NCBI GenBank assembly: GCA_030426345.1
Contig: JAUHYU010000014.1
Span: 1-64,000, forward strand
DNA from: Bacteroidia bacterium
GTDB taxonomy: Bacteria > Bacteroidota > Bacteroidia > Cytophagales > Cyclobacteriaceae
DNA: 64,000 nt
Direction: 5' to 3'
Both the position numbers and the translations under genes were made by a program. Below are positions 43,742-52,855 of the stretch, piece after piece. The notes beneath the pieces were generated by a model. The model was not told where the DNA came from and did not search any database. It saw nothing but the letters and a program-made list of their open reading frames with translations. The stretch's first letter is position 1; each line of letters begins with the position of its first letter.

Positions 43742-45349
43742 ATGATCACCAAAGAGCAATTAGAAAAATACGGTATACTAGCACCGAGCGAAATCGTTTA
43801 CAACCCATCTTACGACCAACTGTTTGATGAAGAGACAAAACCTAGTTTGCATGGATTGGAGAAAGGGCAAGTTTCTGAACTAGGCGCTGTCAATGTCATG
43901 ACAGGAATATATACGGGACGATCACCAAAGGATAAATGGATTGTAAAAGACGACACAACAAAAGATACCTTTTGGTGGAATACTGAAAAATCACCAAATG
44001 ACAATAAGCCAATTTCTACAGAAGTTTGGAATGGACTAAAACAATTGGTGGTGGATGAATTGTCAAAACACAGACTCTTTGTTGTCGATGCATTTTGTGG
44101 GGCCAACGAAGATTCTCGACTTAAAGTAAGATTTATTACCGAAGTAGCTTGGCAGGCACATTTTGTCATTAATATGTTTATTCGTCCTACTGAGGAGGAA
44201 ATCAAAAATTACGGAGAACCAGATTTTGTGGTATTGAATGGTTCTAAAACTAGCGACAAAGACTATAAAAAACACGGCATCCATTCCGAAACATTTATTG
44301 CATTTAACCTAACGGAAAAAATGCAAGTAATCGGTGGTAGCTGGTATGGAGGAGAAATGAAGAAGGGCATGTTTGCCATGATGAATTATTATCTTCCACT
44401 AAGAGGGATTGCCGCAATGCACTGCTCCGCAAACGTAGGTAACGATGGAGATACTGCCATATTCTTTGGCCTTTCTGGTACAGGAAAAACGACACTTTCT
44501 ACAGATGCCAGCCGCGCTTTGATCGGGGACGATGAGCATGGATGGGATGACGATGGTGTGTTTAATTTTGAAGGTGGCTGCTATGCAAAGACTATTAAAC
44601 TGGATAAGAATGCAGAGCCTGAGATATATGCTGCTATCAAACGCGATGCACTTTTGGAGAATGTTACTTTGGATGAAAATGGTAAAATAGATTTCAATGA
44701 TGGGTCTGTTACACAAAACACTCGTGTTTCATACCCAATATACCATATTAAGAATATAGTGAAACCGGTATCGAAAGCGGGGCATGCAAAAAAGGTGATT
44801 TTTCTTACGGCAGATGCTTTCGGTGTAATGCCCCCAGTATCCAAACTCACCCCGGAGCAAACTCAATATCATTTCCTGTCTGGGTTTACAGCTAAATTAG
44901 CTGGCACAGAATTGGGTGTGACTACACCTCAACCAACTTTTTCTGCGTGTTTTGGGGCAGCGTTCCTGACACTACACCCTACTAAATACGGAGAAGAATT
45001 AGTTAAAAAAATGGAACAGCATGGAGCTACCGCCTATTTAGTAAATACAGGATGGAACGGATCTGGCAAGCGCATATCAATTAAAGATACCCGGGGTATA
45101 ATCAATGATATCTTAGATGGATCTATAGACCGTGCGCCAACGAAAACCATTCCAATTTTCAATCTGGAAGTGCCTACAAAACTGCCGGGCGTGAATCAGT
45201 CGATACTTGACCCGCGTGATACATATTCGGATGCTGCTGAATGGGAAAGCAAGGCCAATGAGCTCGCAGGTATGTTTATCAAGAATTTTGAAAAATATAC
45301 TGACAATGAACATGGCAAATCTCTTGTGGCAGCCGGCCCACAAATATAA
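43742..45349 (+). CDS. pckA: Phosphoenolpyruvate carboxykinase (ATP)
   Basis: A 535-residue enzyme converting oxaloacetate to phosphoenolpyruvate in gluconeogenesis. [15 protein letters not shown] near 54-68, the ATP loop [15 protein letters not shown] at about 240-254, and [13 protein letters not shown] follow the family order. The ATG at 43742 is chosen over an upstream ATG at 43682 because [12 protein letters not shown] is the usual N-terminus and the extra 20 residues are not family-like. It is transcribed alone, ending at a hairpin terminator. Confidence 0.96.
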   Translation: MITKEQLEKYGILAPSEIVYNPSYDQLFDEETKPSLHGLEKGQVSELGAVNVMTGIYTGRSPKDKWIVKDDTTKDTFWWNTEKSPNDNKPISTEVWNGLKQLVVDELSKHRLFVVDAFCGANEDSRLKVRFITEVAWQAHFVINMFIRPTEEEIKNYGEPDFVVLNGSKTSDKDYKKHGIHSETFIAFNLTEKMQVIGGSWYGGEMKKGMFAMMNYYLPLRGIAAMHCSANVGNDGDTAIFFGLSGTGKTTLSTDASRALIGDDEHGWDDDGVFNFEGGCYAKTIKLDKNAEPEIYAAIKRDALLENVTLDENGKIDFNDGSVTQNTRVSYPIYHIKNIVKPVSKAGHAKKVIFLTADAFGVMPPVSKLTPEQTQYHFLSGFTAKLAGTELGVTTPQPTFSACFGAAFLTLHPTKYGEELVKKMEQHGATAYLVNTGWNGSGKRISIKDTRGIINDILDGSIDRAPTKTIPIFNLEVPTKLPGVNQSILDPRDTYSDAAEWESKANELAGMFIKNFEKYTDNEHGKSLVAAGPQI

Positions 45350-45367
45350 AAACTGATAATTTTAAAA

Positions 45368-45395
45368 GAAGCCCCAATGAATTTATTGGGGCTTC
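45368..45395 (+). terminator. Terminator hairpin of pckA
   Basis: GAAGCCCCAAT pairs perfectly with ATTGGGGCTTC across a six-base loop, 18 bp after the pckA stop. The T-run is weak, but the stem is strong and lies between convergent genes. Confidence 0.7.
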
Positions 45396-45471
45396 TCATC
45401 CTCCAGTCAGATATTAAGCATTGAGCAAAGTACTAAGATGGATTTGCATATTAAGTCAGTCCAAAAGGACA

Positions 45472-45497
45472 GAAAACCCTTCAAAATCCATGGATTT
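45472..45497 (-). repeat. Copy H of the short interspersed CATGGATTTT repeat
   Basis: The minus strand reads AAATCCATGGATTTTGAA then GGGTTTTC, with the exact palindrome ATCCATGGAT at 45486-45495, in the gap between pckA and thiL. Confidence 0.55.
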
Positions 45498-45524
45498 CAG
45501 AACCTAAACTATCTTAAATAATGC

Positions 45525-46562
45525 TTAATTACCTGCCTTGAAATGATCCCATCCTTGCGCTTGAATCGGCACAACGTTCTGGCTTTTGGTCACGAGATTT
45601 ATGCCCTTTTCCTTTTCTGTGGCATACCCGATAAAGTGAATATCCGGATGGGTTTTTAGTTTTTCGAAATCATCCTGACTTATTGAAAACAACAATTCAT
45701 AATCCTCTCCCCCATTCATTACGCAAGTGATCGGATCAATTTTAAATTCCACGGCAGTATCATAGGTCTGCTTGTCGATGGGCAGTTTATCTTCATAAAT
45801 AAAAAAGCCCACTTTGGATTGACTCGCCAAATGATATAACTCTGAAGCAAGCCCATCAGAAATATCTATCATGGCTTTTGGCTGCACTTTCAACTCGGCC
45901 AGTTCATGGATTATATCCATCCTTGCCTTAGGTTTAAGCTGTCTTCCAGTGATATACGGATACTTTTTGAGGTCCGGTTGCATCTCAGGATTAGAAAGAA
46001 AAACCTGTTTTTCGCGTTCCAAAACCTGTAATCCGATATATGCGCCACCCAAATCGCCGGTAGCACAAATGATATCGCCCTGTTCTACCTTACTACGCAA
46101 AGCCACTTTATCCTTGGCCACTTCCCCGGTAACGGAGATAGAAATAATCAAACCTGACGGGGAAGAAGTCGTATCCCCTCCTACTAGATCCACCTCAAAA
46201 TCTTTACAGGCAAAAGCAATCCCCTCGTAAAGTTTTTCCACTGCCTCTACAGAAAACCGGTTGCTCAAGGCTAGACTCACCACTATCTGTTGCGGAATTC
46301 CATTCATGGCTGCTATATCGGAAACATTGACAGAAACCGCCTTGTAACCCAGATGCTGAATCGGCATGTAGGAAAGATCAAAATGAACGCCCTCTACCAA
46401 CATATCGGTGGAAAGAAGCGAATAAATGCCTCCAAAATCCATGACGGCAGCATCATCACCAACACCCACGACTGTCGATTTATTTTGATTGGTAAAGTTT
46501 TTAGTAATCTGCTCAATGAGTCCAAACTCCCCAACCTTATTTATTTCCGTTCTTTTTTCCAT
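45525..46562 (-). CDS. thiL: Thiamine-monophosphate kinase
   Basis: A 345-residue ATP-dependent kinase of the PurM/ThiL fold making thiamine diphosphate. Diagnostic stretches are VVGVGDDAAVMDF near 36-48, STDMLVEGVHFDLSYM, VNVSDIAAMNGIPQQIVVSLAL near 77-98 and the AIR-synthase-like C-terminal half (GVDISDGLASE-type phrase seen as MIDISDGLASELYHLA near 215-230). No other thi genes are adjacent. Length is normal. Confidence 0.95.
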   Translation of the reverse strand: MEKRTEINKVGEFGLIEQITKNFTNQNKSTVVGVGDDAAVMDFGGIYSLLSTDMLVEGVHFDLSYMPIQHLGYKAVSVNVSDIAAMNGIPQQIVVSLALSNRFSVEAVEKLYEGIAFACKDFEVDLVGGDTTSSPSGLIISISVTGEVAKDKVALRSKVEQGDIICATGDLGGAYIGLQVLEREKQVFLSNPEMQPDLKKYPYITGRQLKPKARMDIIHELAELKVQPKAMIDISDGLASELYHLASQSKVGFFIYEDKLPIDKQTYDTAVEFKIDPITCVMNGGEDYELLFSISQDDFEKLKTHPDIHFIGYATEKEKGINLVTKSQNVVPIQAQGWDHFKAGN

Positions 46563-46620
46563 GAATAATTTTCCTTTTCGAGGTGCAAAAGTAGTCCAAT
46601 ATTCTCAATGGAAAAAACAC

Positions 46621-46642
46621 TCATGGGTTTCAGATGCTTTAG
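46621..46642 (+). repeat. Copy I of the short interspersed CATGGATTTT repeat
   Basis: TCATGGGTTTCAG then ATGCTTTAG, between the divergent thiL and IscA-type genes. Confidence 0.5.
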
Positions 46643-46683
46643 ACGAAACAAATTACACTGAAATCAGTTTTACATGATTGAAG

Positions 46684-46714
46684 TTGCAAATTGAAATATT
46701 GGTTCATTACTTTG
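46684..46714 (+). promoter_or_regulatory. Putative promoter of the IscA-type gene
   Basis: TTG (46684-46686), a 20-bp spacer and TTACTTTG (46707-46714), one mismatch from the TAnnTTTG element, 28 bp before the ATG. Confidence 0.4.
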
Positions 46715-46742
46715 CAGGTTCTTACGATTTAAAATCAGACCA

Positions 46743-47069
46743 ATGATACAAGTAACAGATAAAGCAAAAGAGAGATTGTCTAAATTGAAGCAGGAAGAGG
46801 GACATCCCGACAATCATAATGTGCGCGTTGCCGTGCAAGGAGGCGGTTGCTCAGGCCTGATGTATCAATTGGAGTTTGATGCGGAAATCAAAGAAGACGA
46901 CAAGATTTTTGAAGATAAGGGCATCAAAATCCTTGTGGACAAAAAAAGTATTCTGTACTTACTGGGCACAACTCTTGATTTCTCAGATGGATTGAACGGA
47001 AAAGGATTTCAGTTCATTAACCCCAACGCCTCGCGCACGTGTGGCTGCGGCGAGAGTTTTTCTGTATAA
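46743..47069 (+). CDS. IscA/HesB-type iron-sulfur cluster carrier
   Basis: A 108-residue A-type carrier. The three conserved cysteines are present: GGGCSGLMYQLEF near residues 36-48 and SRTCGCGESF at 97-106. Proteins of this kind accept Fe-S clusters from a scaffold and hand them to apo-enzymes; whether it is closer to IscA, ErpA or SufA cannot be settled from the sequence alone. It stands alone, away from the cysteine desulfurase at 20.6 kb, and converges on the FdhF-type gene, which itself binds cofactors. Confidence 0.93.
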   Translation: MIQVTDKAKERLSKLKQEEGHPDNHNVRVAVQGGGCSGLMYQLEFDAEIKEDDKIFEDKGIKILVDKKSILYLLGTTLDFSDGLNGKGFQFINPNASRTCGCGESFSV

Positions 47070-47113
47070 ATAGGAACGATCCACTTTTCAAAGAAGAAAA
47101 AAGCTTTTTTTAA

Positions 47114-49420
47114 TTATCGTTGATTAGATCTCTTCACATCCACTTCCACCGATTTACTGATTGGCGTATTGCTCTTATCTGCAAAATGATTGATGGGAAT
47201 TAAGACATTTGTCTCCGGAAAATAGGCAGCAAGGTTTCCTTGGGGGATTTTGTAGGGTACCACCAGAAAGTTTTTTGCCCTTCGCTCTTGCCCGTCATAA
47301 TTGCTTACCAAATCTACTTTGTCGAGTTTTTTAAATCCATGGATTTTAGCATCATTTGGGTTCATAAAAACCACCCTTCTCTCATTATAGACCCCCCGAT
47401 ACCTGTCGTCCAGACCATAAATGGTGGTATTAAACTGATCGTGCGAGCGAATGGTCATCAATAAAAAAGCACCTTTTGTCAGATTGTGATTAGGCAAATT
47501 GCAAGTGCTGAAACTAGCTCTTCCGCCGGGAAGTTTGGAAAAATCCCCCGATCGGGAATTGTTTGGCAGATCAAATCCACCGCCTTTGCTTCTTACTGAG
47601 TAATTATCAAATCCAGTGAAAACTTCAGATATTTTCTCCCTAACGAAATCATAATCACTTCCCAACCTTTGCCAATCTATGTTGGAGTTTCCTTTAAAGT
47701 AAGCAGCTGCAATCCCGGTAACGATATCAGGTTCGCTTTTTAAATTTCCGGAAGCAGGTTGCAGGTTGCCATGCGATTGGTGCACCCTTCCCATGCTATT
47801 TTCTACGGTCACATACCTGTTTTTTCCATGAAATGGATCCTGTTCCGTGCGACCCAATGTTGGCAAAATCAGGGAAGTTTGCCCAGTCACCAAATGTGTT
47901 CTGTTGAGTTTTGTACTTATGGAAACCGTCAGTTCACAATTCTGAAGAGCTTCCCCAGTATAAACAGTGTCAGGTGAAGCGGACAAGAAATTCCCTCCCA
48001 AAGCCATGAAAACCTTGGCCCTACCTTCATGCATGGCTTTAATGCAATGCACAGTATCCAATCCATCTTTGTCTGGTGGTTTGAACTCAAAAGCTCCCTC
48101 AAAAGCTTTATTGAGGCTTTCAGAAATATGATGCATGATTCCGACTGTTCGATCGCCTTGTACGTTGCTGTGGCCACGAACTGGGCAAGTGCCGGTGCCC
48201 TTTTTCCCAATGCTCCCTTTTGACAACAGCAGGTTTACACACTCCTTTATGTTATCAACGCCATTTTTGTGCTGAGTTAGACCCATCGCCCAGCAGATAA
48301 TTATTTTGTTTTTTTTAGCCAACAACTCAACTGCCTTCTCTAAGTTATCTGAATCTACCCCGCAGAGTTCAAGTAGCTCACCTTCATCGTAACACGCCAA
48401 ATCCTTCAAAAATCCATGAAATCCCTGCGTTTTATTTTCTATAAAATCATGATCAAAAACATCCCCGGACTCTGCATCTAGTTTAGCCAGTTTCTTTATG
48501 ATCAACTTCAACAATGCTACATCTTGATTGATTTTGACCTGAAGAAAAATATCCGTGATGGGCGTGCCGGATGCCACCATTCCATGGATTTTCTGGGGAT
48601 TTTTGAACCGCATGAGCCCGGCCTCTTCCAACGGATTTACCGCAATTATCTTTCCTCCATTTCTTTTACATTTTTCAAGCGCTGACAGCATTCTGGGATG
48701 GTTGGTTCCAGGGTTTTGACCAATTACCATGATCACTTCTGCCTCTTCAAAATCTACTAAAGTTGCAGACCCCTTACCAATTCCAAGGGTCTCTGTCAAC
48801 GCCACTCCGCTCGATTCGTGGCACATATTGGAACAATCGGGCATGTTATTTGTGCCGAATGCACGGATAAAAAGCCCGTACAAAAATGCTGCTTCATTGC
48901 TCGATCTGCCAGAGGCGTAAAAAACAGCTTCATTGGGATCATCTAGTTTTCTTAGGGAGTCGGCGATCTTGGGAAACGCATCTTCCCAAGATATGGGTTC
49001 ATAGTGATCATTCCCCGGCTTCAAGATCATTGGATCAGTCAATCGGCCGGATTTCCCGATTTCATAATCCGACCAAGAAGCCATTTCCGTGATGGAATGC
49101 TTTGCAAAAAAATCAGCAGTTACCCTTTTTGTAGTTGCTTCTTCGGCAATGGCCTTCACACCATTTTCACAAAATTCGCCAAGAGAAGACCTATTTTCCG
49201 GATCAGGCCACGCACATCCAGGGCAATCGATCCCATTCTTTTGATTCAAACTAGATAAGGTCTGGATGGAACGCGTCAAACCCATCTCTTTCAATGCATG
49301 ATTCAAAGCTACCTTTATAGCTGGCATCCCTGCAGCATATTTCTTTGGTTCAGAAAGCTTGATACCTGTGAATTTTTCAGGTGCGACTGCAGAAAGATTG
49401 CGTTTATTTTTCTTGCCCAT
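47114..49420 (-). CDS. FdhF/YdeP-type molybdopterin oxidoreductase
   Basis: A 768-residue enzyme of the molybdopterin-bis-guanine-dinucleotide family, closest in layout to FdhF/YdeP. The N-terminal CPGCAWPDPENRSSLGEFC at about 66-84 has only three cysteines in place of a full four-cysteine [4Fe-4S] site. NMPDCSNMCHESSGVALTE near 195-213 and VIGQNPGTNHPRML near 232-245 are the pterin-binding blocks; the C-terminal MGT domain has GLDDRYRGVYNERRVVF. No formate hydrogenlyase or diaphorase subunits are adjacent and no fdhD is visible. YdeP proteins are associated with acid stress in enterobacteria; the substrate here is unknown. Confidence 0.9.
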   Translation of the reverse strand: MGKKNKRNLSAVAPEKFTGIKLSEPKKYAAGMPAIKVALNHALKEMGLTRSIQTLSSLNQKNGIDCPGCAWPDPENRSSLGEFCENGVKAIAEEATTKRVTADFFAKHSITEMASWSDYEIGKSGRLTDPMILKPGNDHYEPISWEDAFPKIADSLRKLDDPNEAVFYASGRSSNEAAFLYGLFIRAFGTNNMPDCSNMCHESSGVALTETLGIGKGSATLVDFEEAEVIMVIGQNPGTNHPRMLSALEKCKRNGGKIIAVNPLEEAGLMRFKNPQKIHGMVASGTPITDIFLQVKINQDVALLKLIIKKLAKLDAESGDVFDHDFIENKTQGFHGFLKDLACYDEGELLELCGVDSDNLEKAVELLAKKNKIIICWAMGLTQHKNGVDNIKECVNLLLSKGSIGKKGTGTCPVRGHSNVQGDRTVGIMHHISESLNKAFEGAFEFKPPDKDGLDTVHCIKAMHEGRAKVFMALGGNFLSASPDTVYTGEALQNCELTVSISTKLNRTHLVTGQTSLILPTLGRTEQDPFHGKNRYVTVENSMGRVHQSHGNLQPASGNLKSEPDIVTGIAAAYFKGNSNIDWQRLGSDYDFVREKISEVFTGFDNYSVRSKGGGFDLPNNSRSGDFSKLPGGRASFSTCNLPNHNLTKGAFLLMTIRSHDQFNTTIYGLDDRYRGVYNERRVVFMNPNDAKIHGFKKLDKVDLVSNYDGQERRAKNFLVVPYKIPQGNLAAYFPETNVLIPINHFADKSNTPISKSVEVDVKRSNQR

Positions 49421-49514
49421 GGAGTTGGATTATCAAGGATAATATCAAAAATATGATCAATATACTCCTATCCAAGGTTTTTGAACAGTTTTAATTTCTA
49501 AATACCAAATTTCA

Positions 49515-49538
49515 TTTCATGGATTTTCGATGCTTTTA
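49515..49538 (+). repeat. Copy J of the short interspersed CATGGATTTT repeat
   Basis: TTTCATGGATTTTCG then ATGCTTTTA, in the gap between purF and the FdhF-type gene. It is one of the best matches to the consensus. Confidence 0.6.
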
Positions 49539-49604
49539 CACATACACTTAACAAGCAGTGTTCTTACGAAGCCCGATTGGAAAACAAACCCTAGGCAGCA
49601 GAAT

Positions 49605-51491
49605 CTAATAAGCTCTCACTAGCTTTCCTTCCATGTAGTTTACGAAAGCCTGATTCACTACTTTATTGCCGCCTGGCGTTGGGTAGTTGCCAGTAAAATA
49701 CCAATCCCCAAGATGTTTCGGACATGCCTTGTGCAGGTTTTCCACGGTTTGAAATACGATTTGCACCTTGGCCTTCACATGCTTCGGAGTGACAATTTCA
49801 CTGATTTTATCGGATAGTTGGTCATCCGTAAAAGGTGCATAAATTTCCTTCACATAATTTGGGGAATTCTTTTCGCCTATACTCGCGATGCATTTATTAT
49901 AAACATCCTCCAGTAGGCTTTCCATTCCATTCTCTTTGATTAGGGCAATAACCGCGCGGAATGCAATAAAATCCTTCATCCGCGACATATCAATGCCATA
50001 GCAATCCGGAAATCTAATTTGTGGGGCAGAAGATACAATTACAATTTTCGTTGGATGGATTTTATCCAGCAAGTTTAAAATGCTCCGCTCAATAGTGGTG
50101 CCGCGCACAATGGAATCATCAATAAGTACTATGGAATCTTTATCCTTTTTCACGACCTCATAAGTAGTATCATACACATGTTCTACAAGTTCGTGCCGAT
50201 GGTCTTCGTCGGTTATGAATGTCCTCAGTTTGGCGTCCTTGATAATGATTTTTTCTACACGTGGCCGAAAATCCAGTATCTCTGCCACATCATCCAAAGT
50301 TGGTTTGCCATCGATCAGCACCTCTTTTCTACGTTCGGAAAGATAATCTTCCAATCCTTCAATCATTCCGAGATAAGATGTTTCTGCAGTATTTGGGATA
50401 TAAGAAAAAACGGCATTTTTCAAGTCAGAATTAATAGACTTCAAAATTTGTGGCAACAATAATCTTCCGAGTTCTTTTCTTTCTCTGTAAATATCCGGAT
50501 CGGTTCCCCTAGAGAAATAAATACGTTCAAAACTACAAGATTTCTTTTCTATGGGTTCAATAAACTTCTCCTCTGTCACATCACCTTGCTTATTGATAAT
50601 AAGTGCATGTCCAGGTTTAATTTCATGGATTTCACCATAGTTTACATCAAAAGCCGTCTTGATAGGCGGCTTTTCAGAAGCAACCACAACTACCTCATCA
50701 TCTACATAATAATATGCTGGACGGATACCTGCGGGATCTCTTGCAACGAATGACGCCCCATGACCGGCAACACCCGCCATAGCATAACCACCATCAAAAT
50801 CCTTGCACGCCCTTCGCAATACATTTCCGAGATTCAACTCATTCTCAATAATTTCTGTAATCTCCTGATTACTGTAATGTCCTTTGTACTTATCAAAAAG
50901 CTCTTGGTTCTCCAAATCGAGGAAATGCCCTATTTTTTCCATGACCGTGACCGTATCTACTTTATCTTTGGGATGTTGTCCCAAGCTTAAAAGTAGAGCA
51001 AAAAGTTCATCCACGTTGGTCATATTGAAATTACCGGCTACTGCGAGGTTTCTACTACGCCAGTTATTTTGTCGCAGCATGGGATGTGTACTCTCAATAC
51101 TATTACCTCCATGGGTGCCATACCTGAGATGCCCGAGCCAAACCGTACCGGTAAACGGCACATTTTGTGTTAGCCACTCGGCATCTGTATAGTGGTCAGG
51201 ATTAGTTTTTTTGACCTTAAAATACTTCTTGTTGATTTTCTTGAATATTGAAGCGATTGGTTGAGGCTCAATAGAGCGATACCTACTGATATATCGGATT
51301 CCCGGGTTTACATCTACCTTAATATTGACAACACCGGCGCCGTCTTGCCCCCGATTGTGTTGCTTTTCCATGAGCAAATACAACTTATTTGCAGCATAAG
51401 CAGGTGTACCATATTTTTCGAGATAATAGCTGAGTGGCTTGCGGAGACGGATCATTGCAATACCACATTCATGTTTTATTACATCACTCAT
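49605..51491 (-). CDS. purF: Amidophosphoribosyltransferase
   Basis: A 628-residue enzyme that makes phosphoribosylamine, the first committed step of purine synthesis. The N-terminal glutamine amidotransferase domain has its nucleophile at C9 in KHECGIAMIR, so a short propeptide must be removed, and QHNRGQDGAGVV near 50. The C-terminal phosphoribosyltransferase domain has IVLIDDSIVRGTTIERSI at about 460-477. It is longer than E. coli PurF and matches the extended Bacteroidota form. It is transcribed alone here. Confidence 0.95.
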   Translation of the reverse strand: MSDVIKHECGIAMIRLRKPLSYYLEKYGTPAYAANKLYLLMEKQHNRGQDGAGVVNIKVDVNPGIRYISRYRSIEPQPIASIFKKINKKYFKVKKTNPDHYTDAEWLTQNVPFTGTVWLGHLRYGTHGGNSIESTHPMLRQNNWRSRNLAVAGNFNMTNVDELFALLLSLGQHPKDKVDTVTVMEKIGHFLDLENQELFDKYKGHYSNQEITEIIENELNLGNVLRRACKDFDGGYAMAGVAGHGASFVARDPAGIRPAYYYVDDEVVVVASEKPPIKTAFDVNYGEIHEIKPGHALIINKQGDVTEEKFIEPIEKKSCSFERIYFSRGTDPDIYRERKELGRLLLPQILKSINSDLKNAVFSYIPNTAETSYLGMIEGLEDYLSERRKEVLIDGKPTLDDVAEILDFRPRVEKIIIKDAKLRTFITDEDHRHELVEHVYDTTYEVVKKDKDSIVLIDDSIVRGTTIERSILNLLDKIHPTKIVIVSSAPQIRFPDCYGIDMSRMKDFIAFRAVIALIKENGMESLLEDVYNKCIASIGEKNSPNYVKEIYAPFTDDQLSDKISEIVTPKHVKAKVQIVFQTVENLHKACPKHLGDWYFTGNYPTPGGNKVVNQAFVNYMEGKLVRAY

Positions 51492-51650
51492 ATACAGGTA
51501 TCAAGACACAAATTTAAGAGATAATAAAAGACGATCAAACAAAACATTTACATAACATTCTCTTGATCATGTCGCTTTGGTGACATTGCTTTCAAACGAT
51601 CATTTTCGAAAAAGTAAAACCAACCCTTATCCTATTAGAATAACATCAGT

Positions 51651-52283
51651 TCAAGAAGAAAGTTCAAAGAGTGGCATGCTCTCCATTTCCAATCCGGGAT
51701 CGGCTTTCAATATCTTTTTTTGATTCTTTTTTTTAAATGCATTTAACTCTTTTACCCAGCTATCGTAATGGATTCGGTGCATCAAAACGTAGTTGTTTTT
51801 TTCATTAATATCATTTATCAATTCTTCCATCAACGGGAAATCGGCGTATCTGGGATGATCGCGTGCATAGGCAATGATTTGATCAGACAGCGCAAATGTA
51901 GCACTGTCATAAGCATCGATCATCGCCGAATTGCTCATGGATTTTTGATCATATCTCATAGATCCCAACTGATCTACCAAGCCGCTTAACTCACTGAATC
52001 TATCCTTGTCGTAGTTGTTGGTATAGCTCACTTCGAGCAACAACCGCTTCATCATTTTATGCTTGTCGTCATCATCAGCGATCATTATTTTCCATTCATG
52101 GTCTGCACTATCTTTAAGTGCTGAATATGTTTTTAACAGAGAATCCAATTGATTGGCTTCTGATGATCCTTGTTTCTTGTTCACACAACTATTCATGATA
52201 ACAGTCATTATTATTGCAATAACTGCCATAGCACTTATCCGGGCAACAATGGATTTAATAATCTCAGTCTTCATACTTAGCAT
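51651..52283 (-). CDS. Predicted lipoprotein of unknown function
   Basis: A 210-residue exported protein. Two ATGs (52283 and 52274) both precede a long hydrophobic signal ending in the lipobox VIMNSC, cysteine at about residue 33. The mature part is acidic and helical with many serine, aspartate and tyrosine residues. It vaguely resembles LemA-type helices but lacks the LemA motifs, so I leave it unassigned. It is divergent from the four-helix membrane protein gene, and a perfect inverted repeat lies between the two starts. Confidence 0.7.
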   Translation of the reverse strand: MLSMKTEIIKSIVARISAMAVIAIIMTVIMNSCVNKKQGSSEANQLDSLLKTYSALKDSADHEWKIMIADDDDKHKMMKRLLLEVSYTNNYDKDRFSELSGLVDQLGSMRYDQKSMSNSAMIDAYDSATFALSDQIIAYARDHPRYADFPLMEELINDINEKNNYVLMHRIHYDSWVKELNAFKKKNQKKILKADPGLEMESMPLFELSS

Positions 52284-52298
52284 AAATTTATGGTGGGT

Positions 52299-52323
52299 CT
52301 AAATTAGGTTTTGTCTAATTTAG
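52299..52323. promoter_or_regulatory. Perfect inverted repeat between divergent genes
   Basis: CTAAATTAG (52299-52307), a seven-base spacer GTTTTGT, then CTAATTTAG (52315-52323), the exact reverse complement. It lies 16 bp from one start and 28 bp from the other. The 16-bp centre-to-centre spacing suits a dimeric regulator; no regulator gene is adjacent. Confidence 0.5.
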
Positions 52324-52350
52324 CAGCAAATTAAAACCAACTAACTTTTT

Positions 52351-52851
52351 ATGCCTGAAATTTTAAGCGGTAAAGAATACGTAAGAAAATTGATCAATAT
52401 CGCCTATTTAAATATTGGGATTCCCTTATTGTTTTTTGCCTGGGTTTATCTTGAATCCAATGCCGAAACTCTCATACCAAAAGTAGCCGAAAACCAAAGG
52501 TTGATATTGTTTATCCCAATCGTTGTCACAAGCTTAGTATTTATATTATTCGGACATAAAAAGCACAGCTACTTCACAAAAAAAGCAAGAAAAGAGGAAG
52601 ACTTCGTAAATAAGTTAGTTATTTATCAAAAGGCCACCACCCATCGGTTTATCTTTTATTCTATATCTTCATTACTAATCACATTCGGTTTTTTCATGAC
52701 AGACTTTCAACCATTTGCAGCATTATTTGGAATCATGATCGTGCTTTTTTCCATAAACCACCCAAACGCAAAAAAAGTAGCTGACGATTTGCGGCTGAAA
52801 GACGACAATAGAAAAATCATTTTAGAAGGACTTGATCTACCCAACTCTTGA
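52351..52851 (+). CDS. Small membrane protein with four membrane segments
   Basis: A 166-residue protein with four hydrophobic segments: about 16-33, 48-66, 97-115 and 120-137. The charged loop between the second and third (KKHSYFTKKARKEEDFVNK) should face the cytoplasm. No named family is recognisable. The dipeptidase gene starts 4 bp after its stop, so the two are co-transcribed. A shared membrane setting is likely; the function is unknown. Confidence 0.75.
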   Translation: MPEILSGKEYVRKLINIAYLNIGIPLLFFAWVYLESNAETLIPKVAENQRLILFIPIVVTSLVFILFGHKKHSYFTKKARKEEDFVNKLVIYQKATTHRFIFYSISSLLITFGFFMTDFQPFAALFGIMIVLFSINHPNAKKVADDLRLKDDNRKIILEGLDLPNS

Positions 52852-52855
52852 TACT

